From NCBI GenBank assembly GCA_002315685.1, contig DCHX01000018.1, positions 1-26,084 on the forward strand: 26,084 nucleotides of DNA, read 5' to 3'. The position numbers and the translations under genes are program-made. Shown one piece after another: positions 1-6,872 of the stretch (its first letter is position 1; each line of letters starts with the position of its first letter). This stretch comes from Ruminococcaceae bacterium UBA1741. GTDB taxonomy: Bacteria > Bacillota > Clostridia > Oscillospirales > Acutalibacteraceae. Under the pieces are notes generated by a model. The model was not told where the DNA came from. It saw only the letters and a list, made by a program, of their open reading frames with translations, and made no database searches.

Positions 1-296
1 GCAATATTTCGTAAGGTATCATCATCAATAAACGGAAGAATGCCGACAATAAGCGAATACTTCTTATGGGCAAACTCTTTTTGCTTCGGTGTAAGGTTTT
101 CAATATTCGGAACCTTTATTCCGCTTATATTCTCCAATGTTTTTTCGCTGCAAGGTGAAAAATCGGCGAGTTCTTCATCTGTTTTCCATTTAACAATCGA
201 ATTTTTTAGGCAATCAACAACAAGCACCCTGTTTTCTTCGACTTTAAGCACTCTTAAAATTGTGTTATTGTTCTTTAAAAGTTCATTTTTCTTCAT
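1..296 (-). CDS. TnsB/Mu-type transposase, N-terminal part (runs off the window edge)
   Basis: An open frame runs without a stop from an ATG at 296-294 to the left edge, giving 98 residues of an N-terminus that begins MKKNELLKNNNTILRVLKV. I recognise this as the start of the DDE transposase (TnsB/Mu A-like) of clostridial Tn7-like elements: a short beta-rich segment ('ILRVLKVEENRVLVVDC', residues 13-29), then 'LTPKQKEFAHKKYSLI' (about 68-83) leading into what should be a helix-turn-helix region. The DDE catalytic core would lie outside the window. The start overlaps the 3' end of the upstream TnsA-like gene by 14 nt, so the two are translated together. The family call is from memory of similar proteins, since no catalytic motif is inside the window. 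The window edge, not a mutation, truncates it. Confidence 0.55.
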   Translation of the reverse strand, partial: MKKNELLKNNNTILRVLKVEENRVLVVDCLKNSIVKWKTDEELADFSPCSEKTLENISGIKVPNIENLTPKQKEFAHKKYSLIVGILPFIDDDTLRNI

Positions 297-630
297 CTAT
301 TACCACTCCCCAGTCAGAGATTCCTCTTTTAAGCCAATAGCTTCTTGAAATGTCGAGTAATTTTACGGTCATAGGCTTTGTTAGGTGCTCTCTTGTTACC
401 GCTTCTCTGACAAAAATGCTGTCATCTGCTCTTTTTAAGTAAAAATCCGTTGTGTAATCCGAGTATTTGCTACCGTCAAGAGCAACATTGCAACGGATTT
501 CTTTAATTTGCGAATCGTTTTCAAGCTTTGCAAGATAATTTTCGCCAATTTTATCGAAAACCCTGCAAATACTATCCGATTTATTTGATGTAAGCTTTAT
601 ACATCTGCCTTTATATTTCTTTTTTCTCAT
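283..630 (-). CDS. Small TnsA-like endonuclease-domain protein of a Tn7-like element
   Basis: The product is 115 residues from the ATG at 630, preceded by AAAGGA with 5-6 nt spacing. A further in-frame start at 690 has no good site and adds an unlikely hydrophobic stretch. The pattern 'YTTDF' (59-63), 'VREAVTREHLTKP' (74-86), 'LLDISRSYWLKRGISDW' (91-107) follows the TnsA N-terminal nuclease fold, where a conserved Asp (here D62) is followed by a QxK or ExK strand and then an aromatic-rich helix and 'RGI.W.VV'. In TnsA this subunit cuts the 5' strands during cut-and-paste transposition together with TnsB. Here the strand reads E76-A-V78, so the expected Lys is absent, which suggests reduced or lost nuclease activity. 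TnsA is normally more than twice this length, so only the N-terminal domain is present. It overlaps the transposase gene by 14 nt. The homology is remote and inferred by eye. Confidence 0.5.
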   Translation of the reverse strand: MRKKKYKGRCIKLTSNKSDSICRVFDKIGENYLAKLENDSQIKEIRCNVALDGSKYSDYTTDFYLKRADDSIFVREAVTREHLTKPMTVKLLDISRSYWLKRGISDWGVVIDEEK

Positions 631-733
631 AAAAATGTCCTTTCTTTTCAAAAAATTCTTCCCAAAAACACCCCAAAAATGAAAAAACAACCGAATTTTT
701 GCCGTAAATGTCTCGTTTTCGGGAATAAAAAAT

Positions 734-913
734 GCTTAAAATATCCTTTGTTTATGCGGGTTTTAGGCGTATCCCAAAAACAAACCGTAAAAAACAGTAT
801 ATGTTAAGGTGTAAGTCCCTATATCACCAAAGTGCAAAAAACAGTATCAACGGTTCTTCTGAATTTACACCAATAAAACGGTTATTTTATAGGCGTAGAA
901 TAGGCTTAAAATA
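734..913. repeat. Cluster of short repeats upstream of the TnsA-like gene (possible transposon end)
   Basis: The 300-nt stretch between the TnsA-like start and the spoIVA terminator contains no convincing gene but is repeat-rich. GCTTAAAATA occurs at 734-743 and 904-913. AAAAAACAGTAT occurs at 789-800 and 836-847 (47 nt apart). GGTGTAA at 808-814 is inverted at 865-871, and AACCGT at 783-788 is inverted at 850-855. Clusters of transposase-binding repeats at element ends are typical of Tn7-like transposons, and the position (upstream of tnsA, next to a host gene) fits. I could not identify an exact terminal TGT..ACA boundary or a target-site duplication, so the end is not placed. Confidence 0.4.
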
Positions 914-921
914 GGGAATTT
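889..921. repeat. Three tandem 11-bp units beginning ATAGG
   Basis: ATAGG begins at 889, 900 and 911, an exact 11-bp period, in units ATAGGCGTAGA, ATAGGCTTAAA and ATAGGGAATTT. The spacing of about one helical turn would place bound proteins on the same face of the DNA. This could be a binding site for the neighbouring transposase or a remnant of the element end. It is short and A+T-rich, so chance is possible. Confidence 0.35.
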
Positions 922-931
922 GGATAAATAA

Positions 932-965
932 AATGACCTTCGGGATAAAAATCTCAAAGGTCATT
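932..965 (-). terminator. Hairpin terminator downstream of spoIVA
   Basis: AATGACCTT at 932-940 pairs perfectly with AAGGTCATT at 957-965 around a 16-nt loop. On the minus strand the stem is followed by TTTATTT. It lies 63 nt past the spoIVA stop codon. A weaker hairpin (1007-1026) sits between them. Confidence 0.65.
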
Positions 966-1027
966 ATTGTTACCATTTTTTTAATTTAACCGATAAACAC
1001 CGTTACATCCTAACAATAACTGTTGGA

Positions 1028-2506
1028 TTATAAAATAATACATACGAGGCCGTTACAACCATCGTTAATAACTCGCTCAATAGTTTCTTTTATTCTCATT
1101 CTTGCATCATCAGGCATACGGGCAAGTTTAGTATGAAGCCCTTCGTTAACAAGCTCGTGGAGGGATTTGCCGAATATGTTTGAATCCCAAATCTTTTCGG
1201 GACTTTCTTCAAACTCGCTTAAAAGGTACATAACAAGGTCTTCCGATTGTTTTTCGCTACCGACTATCGGACTTACCTCCGTAGTAATATCGGCTTTCAT
1301 AAGATGAATTGAAGGGGCAGAGGCTCTAAGCCTTACGCCGTACCTTCCGCCTTGTTTAACAATTTCGGGTTTTTCAAGCGAAAGCTCGTTTATTTCGGGC
1401 ATAACGATACCGTAACCCGTAGCCTCGACTTCATCAAGTGCATTCTTTATTTTCAAGTATTTCGACTTAATTTCGGCAAGCTCTGTAATGCTTAACATCA
1501 GCTCTTGCTCATCACCTATTTGAAGACCTGTGCTTTCGGCAAGTACCTTATAAAACAGTTCTTTTTTAATCTCAATTCTGATATTTGCACTACCGGTGCC
1601 TAAATCCACTTTGCTGACTTCGACACTGCTTACATTTTCACTATCGGTAAATGCGTTCTTAAAAGAATAAATGTCCTTGATTTTGCCTATATTCTTAACA
1701 GCATCTTTTATATGCTCGGTTAGGTTGTTCCTAAGCCAGTGCTTAATCGGCATAGCATTTATCCATTTGGGAAAGTTAATACCGATTTCTTTAATAGGAA
1801 ATTCAAAAAGAATTTTAGAAAGAATTTTTTTAATATCGTCATCTGTTAAGTCAATACAGTTTACGGGTATTACCGTAACATTATATTTATCGGATAATTC
1901 TTTTGCAAGATTTATACTTGCTTGTGAGTCGGGATATGTGCAGTTAAGCAGTACGATAAACGGCTTGTTAATTGCCCTGATATCGTTTATTATTCTTTCT
2001 TCCGCTTCCTCATACTCGATTCTCGGAATATCGCTGATAGAGCCGTCCGTTGTTACGACAAGTCCAATAGTTGAATGCTCGTTAATAACCTTTTGTGTGC
2101 CGATTTCTGCCGCCATATTAAAGGGTACGGGCTTTTCAAACCAGGGAGTCATAACCATTCTCGGCAAATCGTCCTCTATGTATCCGAGTGCGCTTGGAAC
2201 AATATAACCGACGCAGTCAACGAGTCTTACATTTATGCTTGCATTTCCGCCGATATTTACATTTACACCCTTTTCGGGTATAAATTTAGGCTCTGTGGTC
2301 ATAATTGTTCTGCCTGATGATGACTGAGGCAGTTCGTCGTTTGCGCGTTCTCTTTGAAAATCCTCTTCAATATTAGGCAGTACCATTCTTTCCATAAACT
2401 GTTTAATAAATGTTGATTTTCCTGTACGAACCGGTCCTACCACGCCGATATAAATATCTCCGTTCGTTCTTTTTGCAATATCGTTGTATATATTTGCATT
2501 TTCCAT
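1028..2506 (-). CDS. spoIVA: Stage IV sporulation protein A, spore-coat morphogenetic ATPase
   Basis: At 492 residues this has the normal length for SpoIVA, the mother-cell ATPase that polymerises on the forespore surface to build the coat basement layer and is needed for cortex formation. A TRAFAC-like P-loop GPVRTGKS lies at 24-31, a Walker B-like strand RLVDCVG at 94-100 and a threonine-rich segment TIMTTEPKF at 67-75. The C-terminus ends GLVCIIL, matching the conserved tail through which SpoIVA is anchored by SpoVM in Bacillus. The ATG at 2506 is preceded by GAGGGAG, 6-8 nt upstream. That ribosome binding site lies inside the 3' arm of a 14-bp perfect hairpin (2512-2554). A sigma-E-like promoter can be proposed at 2539-2567. 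The family assignment is secure. Confidence 0.97.
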   Translation of the reverse strand: MENANIYNDIAKRTNGDIYIGVVGPVRTGKSTFIKQFMERMVLPNIEEDFQRERANDELPQSSSGRTIMTTEPKFIPEKGVNVNIGGNASINVRLVDCVGYIVPSALGYIEDDLPRMVMTPWFEKPVPFNMAAEIGTQKVINEHSTIGLVVTTDGSISDIPRIEYEEAEERIINDIRAINKPFIVLLNCTYPDSQASINLAKELSDKYNVTVIPVNCIDLTDDDIKKILSKILFEFPIKEIGINFPKWINAMPIKHWLRNNLTEHIKDAVKNIGKIKDIYSFKNAFTDSENVSSVEVSKVDLGTGSANIRIEIKKELFYKVLAESTGLQIGDEQELMLSITELAEIKSKYLKIKNALDEVEATGYGIVMPEINELSLEKPEIVKQGGRYGVRLRASAPSIHLMKADITTEVSPIVGSEKQSEDLVMYLLSEFEESPEKIWDSNIFGKSLHELVNEGLHTKLARMPDDARMRIKETIERVINDGCNGLVCIIL

Positions 2507-2511
2507 AAAAA

Positions 2512-2554
2512 TACTCCCTCATATCAAGTTACTAATAAAAGATATGAGGGAGTA
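2512..2554 (-). terminator. 14-bp perfect hairpin covering the spoIVA ribosome binding site
   Basis: TACTCCCTCATATC (2512-2525) is a perfect inverted repeat of 2541-2554 around a 15-nt loop. On the minus strand the 3' arm is GATATGAGGGAGTA, which contains the spoIVA Shine-Dalgarno, followed by TTTTTATG. It starts 14 nt after the stop codon of the FkbM gene, so it can terminate that transcript and hide the spoIVA site on any read-through RNA. Confidence 0.75.
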
Positions 2555-2567
2555 ATTAAAATTATAC
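2539..2567 (-). promoter_or_regulatory. Candidate sigma-E promoter of spoIVA
   Basis: On the minus strand GTATAAT (2561-2567) and CATATCTT (2539-2546) are separated by 14 nt. They resemble the sigma-E boxes KMATATT and CATACANT. The -10 box spans the junction of the hairpin's 5' arm and loop, so transcription would begin in the loop and leave the ribosome binding site unpaired. spoIVA is a sigma-E gene in Bacillus. The match is imperfect. Confidence 0.4.
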
Positions 2568-2568
2568 C

Positions 2569-3606
2569 TTAAACAAAATAATAAATTGTATCCCAAGCGG
2601 GTAATGAGCTGAAATGGCGCATATAGACTTTGTAATCGTCTCTAATATTAAGCACTGCTTCGGGAATTGTAAACAAATCCTCGCTACGATGATAACAGGC
2701 AATTTGCATTTTAGGCTTTAATTTGCTAATGGTTTTTTTTGCTCCCATAATAAAATCAAGCTCTGCACCTTCAACATCGGCTTTTATATATGTAATAGGA
2801 GAAGAAATTATATTGTCAACCGCAATATAATCAATTTCTTTAAGTCTTTTTCCCGAATAATTTGAGCCTCTTGAACCGTTCATACAAAACATACCTTTCT
2901 TTGATACACTTGATACGGCAGCATTTATAAGAGTAGTTCTTTTAAGTTCGCTTAGATTTTTTTCAAGCTTTGCAAATGTTTTAATGTCAGGCTCAACGGC
3001 AATTATCTCGTTATAATCTCGGACATTTTGCAAAAATTCAAAAACCGTATCGCCCCTATAAGCACCCAAATCAAGAAATGTTTCGTTATCGTTCAAATTT
3101 AGAAAGCTATCGTAAGGGTTAGTTTGCTCGACTTCGCATTCAAATAAGTAATCAACATTACCCGTAAGCTTGTATTTTACAGTGTTTTCAAAAGTCTTTT
3201 TCGATATATCGTCAGCAAGCAAAGAACAAACATAGTCAAATCTGTTTTTATTTTCCGAATAATAGTCGGCATCAAAAAGTATATTTCCGTAAACCGGCAC
3301 ATCGGGAGCAAAAAAAGAATGCTTTGATTTTATTTGCTTTACATTCTCAATTACTTCTTTTCTTTGTGAACCAAAGCACATTAAAACAGTAAGACTGCCG
3401 TACTTTTTTTCAAGCTCCGAAAGGGTTGTAACATCAAAGCCGTGAAATGTTTTACCGCTTTTTTGAAAACCGTCAGAAGAAAACACGCCGTTAAAAGCTA
3501 TGCCTTTTTCTTCTAAAACTCTTATTATTTTATCGGCACCGTTGCCCATACCGTACAAAACAATAGGGGAGTCGGTCTTTGAAAGATTAGTCCATAAATC
3601 ATCCAT
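2569..3606 (-). CDS. FkbM-family SAM-dependent methyltransferase
   Basis: The 345 residues form two parts. Residues 14-110 look like a small Rossmann domain of the kind found in front of some sugar-modifying enzymes ('VLYGMGNGADKI' at 16-27, 'VLMCFGSQR' at 74-82). Residues about 170-345 are an FkbM methyltransferase: SAM motif I FLDLGAYRGDT at 177-187, acidic residue E205 in IIAVEPD, and ITYIKADVEGAELDFI at 271-286 with the conserved D277 and E279. FkbM enzymes O-methylate sugars or other small hydroxyl substrates; the substrate here cannot be read. No signal peptide is visible, so it acts in the cytoplasm. Its start overlaps the PAP2 gene by 8 nt, showing translational coupling, and its end abuts the spoIVA hairpin. 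Confidence 0.85.
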   Translation of the reverse strand: MDDLWTNLSKTDSPIVLYGMGNGADKIIRVLEEKGIAFNGVFSSDGFQKSGKTFHGFDVTTLSELEKKYGSLTVLMCFGSQRKEVIENVKQIKSKHSFFAPDVPVYGNILFDADYYSENKNRFDYVCSLLADDISKKTFENTVKYKLTGNVDYLFECEVEQTNPYDSFLNLNDNETFLDLGAYRGDTVFEFLQNVRDYNEIIAVEPDIKTFAKLEKNLSELKRTTLINAAVSSVSKKGMFCMNGSRGSNYSGKRLKEIDYIAVDNIISSPITYIKADVEGAELDFIMGAKKTISKLKPKMQIACYHRSEDLFTIPEAVLNIRDDYKVYMRHFSSLPAWDTIYYFV

Positions 3607-4279
3607 TATATTTACAAAGCGGTCCTTTCATATCATAAGACACTGCATAATAAAGGAATGTAATAGATGTTGTAAGAATTAGACTTGCAATAATATCGGT
3701 AATCCAATGAACACCCGATATTATTCTGCCGATTATAGCAACGGCGATAATAATTGCACCGATAATATCAATTACAAGCTTCAAATTTCTATTGTCTTTT
3801 ATATTGCGGTTAAGTTGAATAACCGCTGTTGCGATTATTGCACAAATAAGCAGTGTATGAGAGGAGGGGAATGATGCCTCGGCGGTTGTTTCGCTCTCCA
3901 TAATTATGGGACGGGTATTGATAACAAGCTTTTCGAATGCAAGATATAAAATACCGAGCAATCCGTATAATCCGCCTAAACAATAAAAATATCCGTCAAT
4001 CTTGAAAAAGCTTTTTCTTATAAGTAACTGACAAAAGGCAACAAAGCCGAAAATAAGTCCGACACCGATGGAGGCAATGCCCATAATATCGGTGATTTTG
4101 TACCAAATAATATGAACACCTGTTAAAGAGTGAACGGCATTATTAAGTGTCGCAAAACCGATTTTTGTATCGGGAACATCGGGCACCTGCCTAATGTCGA
4201 TGTTTTTTAACAAAAAGACGAATATTAAAAAAAGTATAAAAAACAATCCGCTTAATTGATATGCAGTTTTCTTATTCAT
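3599..4279 (-). CDS. PAP2-superfamily membrane phosphatase
   Basis: This 226-residue membrane protein has about six hydrophobic segments (8-25, 64-83, 97-115, 142-156, 168-186, 196-213). It carries all three signature motifs of the type 2 phosphatidic acid phosphatase family: K117xxxxxR123P124, FPSSH with H141, and R185xxSGVH191xxxD195. H191 is the expected nucleophile, so the enzyme should be active on a lipid phosphate or undecaprenyl pyrophosphate at the outer membrane face. The PSGH motif reads PSSH, a common variant. The ATG at 4279 has AAGGA 8 nt upstream. It is the first gene of an operon with the FkbM gene, driven by the strong promoter at 4345-4373. The substrate is unknown. Confidence 0.88.
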   Translation of the reverse strand: MNKKTAYQLSGLFFILFLIFVFLLKNIDIRQVPDVPDTKIGFATLNNAVHSLTGVHIIWYKITDIMGIASIGVGLIFGFVAFCQLLIRKSFFKIDGYFYCLGGLYGLLGILYLAFEKLVINTRPIIMESETTAEASFPSSHTLLICAIIATAVIQLNRNIKDNRNLKLVIDIIGAIIIAVAIIGRIISGVHWITDIIASLILTTSITFLYYAVSYDMKGPLCKYNG

Positions 4280-4344
4280 AAAATCAATCCTTAAATAATG
4301 CTTGGTATAGTATATTCATTTATTATAGTAAATATATTATTAAC

Positions 4345-4373
4345 ATTTTATCATTTGGGTGTATTTTTGTCAA
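4345..4373 (-). promoter_or_regulatory. Sigma-A promoter of the PAP2-FkbM operon
   Basis: On the minus strand there is a perfect TTGACA (4368-4373), a 17-nt spacer and TAAAAT (4345-4350), 66 nt upstream of the PAP2 start. This is a near-consensus vegetative promoter. Confidence 0.75.
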
Positions 4374-4395
4374 TTATACTTCATAAAATAAGCCG

Positions 4396-4428
4396 AAAAA
4401 AACTCGCCCACTATTGCGGACGAGTTTT
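4396..4428 (-). terminator. Terminator of the NCS2 permease gene
   Basis: An 11-bp stem (4399-4409 with 4418-4428, one G-U pair in RNA) with an 8-nt loop is followed on the minus strand by seven T residues. It lies 25 nt past the permease stop codon. Confidence 0.85.
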
Positions 4429-4453
4429 GTCTTTGAATTTTCGCTTACAAAAA

Positions 4454-5863
4454 TCAGTGTGTTAAAATAAACATTGCAACGAAGAGAAGTGTGATTACCC
4501 AAGTGCCGATCTTAACTTCTTTAATCTTGCCTGTGAATACCTTGATTACACAGTGTGAAAGAAGACCGAAAGCAATACCGTAAGAAATGTTATAGGTAAA
4601 TGCCATCATAACGAGAGTTAAGAAAGAAGGAATTGCAACTGAAGGATTATTCCACTGAATATCCTTAACACATCCCATCATAAGTACGCCAACATAGATA
4701 AGAGCAGCGGCATAAGCACAAGCAGGGATAAGAGCTGCAACAGGAGATAAGAACATAGCGATAGTAAACATAGCAGCAGTAACAAGAGCTGCAAGACCTG
4801 TCTTACCGCCAACAGCAGTTCCGGCAGAAGCTTCAACATAAGTTGTAACAGTTGAAGTACCGCAAACAGCACCTGTGCAGGTTGCAACAGCGTCAGCGAG
4901 CATAGCTTCGTTTAAGTTAGGAACAACATCGTCGCCTTCTTCGTTCTTAACAAGCATATCACCGGCACGGCAAGCACCGTAAAGTGTACCCATTGTATCG
5001 AACATATCAACCATACAGAATGCCAAAGCAGTAGTAATGAAGTTAATAACCAATGAACTCTTTGAGTGATTTGCAAGATAAGCTGAGAAATCAAAACCTT
5101 CGGTAAATACTTTACCAAATGAAAGTCTTCCGAAATCTTTGAATGCTTTAAGAGGATTAAGGGTATCAATAGCAACCTTAAATCCATCAACAGTAGCATA
5201 ACCTAAGATGTAGTAAAGAGCAGCACCGCCGATGATACTTAAAATGATAGCACCCTTAACATTCTTTTTAGAAAGAACAGCAATAGCAAGAACAGTGATG
5301 ATAGTTACTACAAGCGGCATTGTAGCAGCCCAAGAGAAATCTTTGCTAAGTACGTTGAATGAAGCAAGCTTAACAAGAGTAGCGCCGTCATCAACAACAA
5401 GCTTTGCATCTTGGAAACCGATAAATGCGATAAAGAGACCGATACCGGCAGGGATAATCTTACGAACACGCTTTGGAACTGCTTCGAAGATAATCTTACG
5501 AAGACCGGTAATTGTAAGAAGAATAAATACAAGACCGTCAACCAATACAAACAAAAGTGCGTTTGCGTAAGAGAAACCGAGACCGAAGCAAACAGTGTAA
5601 ACAAAGAATGCGTTAAGTCCCATACCAGAAGCTTGAGCTAATGGTAAATTTGCGAGTAGGCCGATAAGAACGGTACCTACAATTGCGGAAAGAGCAGTAG
5701 CAATGAAAACAGCACCGAAGAAGCCGCCGTCTTTGCTTAAATCAGCAAACATACCGGGATTTACCATAAGTATGTAAGACATTGCCATAAATGTTGTTAA
5801 ACCGGCAATAATTTCGGTTTTAACATTAGAGCCTCTCTCCTTGATTTTGAAAAACTTTTCCAT
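4454..5863 (-). CDS. NCS2-family purine permease (AzgA/PbuG-like)
   Basis: The 469-residue polytopic membrane protein belongs to the AzgA branch of the NCS2 (nucleobase:cation symporter 2) family, which imports adenine, guanine or hypoxanthine with protons. Family hallmarks are 'EIIAGLTTFMAMSYILMVNP' (17-36), GMGLNAFF (80-87), 'MFDTMGTLYG' in the middle of the protein and 'GTSTVTTYVEASAG' shortly after, the last two being the usual substrate-binding segments. The length is normal. The ATG at 5863 has GGAGG 10 nt upstream. It is monocistronic, with its own promoter (5934-5962) and terminator (4396-4428). I looked for a purine riboswitch in the leader and did not see one. Which purine it carries cannot be told from sequence alone. 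Confidence 0.92.
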   Translation of the reverse strand: MEKFFKIKERGSNVKTEIIAGLTTFMAMSYILMVNPGMFADLSKDGGFFGAVFIATALSAIVGTVLIGLLANLPLAQASGMGLNAFFVYTVCFGLGFSYANALLFVLVDGLVFILLTITGLRKIIFEAVPKRVRKIIPAGIGLFIAFIGFQDAKLVVDDGATLVKLASFNVLSKDFSWAATMPLVVTIITVLAIAVLSKKNVKGAIILSIIGGAALYYILGYATVDGFKVAIDTLNPLKAFKDFGRLSFGKVFTEGFDFSAYLANHSKSSLVINFITTALAFCMVDMFDTMGTLYGACRAGDMLVKNEEGDDVVPNLNEAMLADAVATCTGAVCGTSTVTTYVEASAGTAVGGKTGLAALVTAAMFTIAMFLSPVAALIPACAYAAALIYVGVLMMGCVKDIQWNNPSVAIPSFLTLVMMAFTYNISYGIAFGLLSHCVIKVFTGKIKEVKIGTWVITLLFVAMFILTH

Positions 5864-5933
5864 AATCAGTGATCCTCCACTTCAATTTTTTGCAGCAAAA
5901 ATTCTGTCTTTTTTGACAAAATACTACAAGACA

Positions 5934-5962
5934 AATTTACCACTATATAATGTTAATGTCAA
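5934..5962 (-). promoter_or_regulatory. Candidate sigma-A promoter of the purine permease
   Basis: On the minus strand TTGACA (5957-5962), a 17-nt spacer and TAAATT (5934-5939), 70 nt upstream of the start codon. The -35 is perfect and the -10 matches four of six. The remainder of the gap (5963-6116) is A+T-rich with no gene visible. Confidence 0.5.
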
Positions 5963-6116
5963 GCGTTTTATTCACTATATATATGTATTTTATCAAAAAT
6001 CGTAAAATATAACAAAACCCGATAGGCATTATTAGGCATATTAGTAAAAAATGTAAATATTATAAGATTAAAAACAATTTTTTGAAAGTTTTTTGTTTTC
6101 AAATTTCAAAAAATAA

Positions 6117-6154
6117 AATCCGAAATTCGCTTCAAATCAGCAAAATCTCGGATT
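6117..6154 (-). terminator. Terminator of the DUF4364 gene
   Basis: AATCCGAAATT (6117-6127) pairs with AATCTCGGATT (6144-6154), 11 bp with one G-U in RNA, followed on the minus strand by TTATTTTTT. It begins 14 nt beyond the stop codon of the gene. Confidence 0.8.
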
Positions 6155-6168
6155 ATTTATATATATCA

Positions 6169-6723
6169 TTATTTAGTTAGTTTATCAATTATCGTTTTGT
6201 AAATTTCGGTTGGATTTTCCAAAAACCGCTCTTTTATGGCTGAGGATTGATTTTCGTCCGATAAAAGAACCTTAATGCTCATTAGCAACAAATCGCCGTC
6301 AAGCACGGAACAAACAATATAAGGAACATTATTTTCCCTAATAACTTCAAATTTCGTTTGTTTTATATTTTTAATTCTCGCCAACATTTTAACAGTTAAA
6401 GCAAAGGCACGATCTTTTACAATAAAAGAAAGCGAATCTTTAAGCGTATTGGCAGTATCAATACCTTTATCTGTAACAACATACAGGTCATCTTCGCCGA
6501 TTGATTTAATATGTCCGTTTTCGGCTAATGCAACAATTGCATCGCTAACTTCAAAGCCGTTGGCAATTCCTTCAAAATGAAGCTCGTTTGCAAGCATTGA
6601 AGCAGATACCGGCTCATTGACCGCATTAAGAATATAACATATTAAAATTCTGATTTCAGCCGTATTAAACAGACCGCCTAAACGGACACCGGCAGAGGTA
6701 GCGTTATTTTCCAAAACATACAC
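6169..6723 (-). CDS. DUF4364 family protein, winged-helix-type putative regulator
   Basis: The 184-residue protein matches the DUF4364 family seen widely in Clostridia. Residues about 17-85 look like a winged helix: helices 'TAEIRILICYILNAV' (21-35) and 'VSASMLANELHF' (38-49), a recognition-type helix 'SDAIVALAENGHI' (60-72) and a wing 'DLYVVTDKG' (79-87). The C-terminal half is alpha/beta and has no motif I recognise. It is probably a DNA-binding regulator, but no target or function is established. The start is uncertain: GTG at 6723 sits almost on top of the AAAAGG site, whereas TTG at 6714 would have about 10 nt spacing and give a protein three residues shorter. It is divergent from the class A PBP gene, with a promoter at 6747-6774. 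Confidence 0.75.
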   Translation of the reverse strand: MYVLENNATSAGVRLGGLFNTAEIRILICYILNAVNEPVSASMLANELHFEGIANGFEVSDAIVALAENGHIKSIGEDDLYVVTDKGIDTANTLKDSLSFIVKDRAFALTVKMLARIKNIKQTKFEVIRENNVPYIVCSVLDGDLLLMSIKVLLSDENQSSAIKERFLENPTEIYKTIIDKLTK

Positions 6724-6746
6724 CTTTTCTAAAATTATATGTATTT

Positions 6747-6774
6747 ATTATAGCATTATTTATGTTTGTTTCAA
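6747..6774 (-). promoter_or_regulatory. Sigma-A promoter of the DUF4364 gene
   Basis: On the minus strand TTGAAA (6769-6774), a 16-nt spacer and a perfect TATAAT (6747-6752), 24 nt upstream of the annotated start. Confidence 0.65.
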
Positions 6775-6812
6775 GAAAAAAATAAAAATAATAACTATTT
6801 TTGCTTAATTAC

Positions 6813-6841
6813 TTGTATTTTTGTTAAAAATTTGATAAAAT
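6813..6841 (+). promoter_or_regulatory. Candidate sigma-A promoter of the class A PBP gene
   Basis: TTGTAT (6813-6818), 17-nt spacer, TAAAAT (6836-6841), 31 nt upstream of the ATG at 6873. The -10 is good and the -35 weak. Confidence 0.4.
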
Positions 6842-6872
6842 TGATATATATGTTTCGTTGTGGAGGTATCTG

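Noticed and set aside
631..690. Longer N-terminus of the TnsA-like protein from 690
   Set aside because: It has no ribosome binding site, whereas the ATG at 630 has AAAGGA at proper spacing.
732..914. A 60-codon frame on the plus strand upstream of the transposon genes
   Set aside because: It has no ribosome binding site, runs through the repeat cluster and shows no recognisable composition or family.
1671..2207. A 178-codon plus-strand frame inside spoIVA
   Set aside because: It is antisense to a secure gene and its translation shows no family features.
5864..6116. Purine riboswitch in front of the purine permease
   Set aside because: The conserved junction sequences and the three-helix layout are not visible; the leader is short and A+T-rich.
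6858..6872. TTG start 15 nt upstream for the class A PBP
   Set aside because: The clear GGAGG site lies after it and serves the ATG at 6873.
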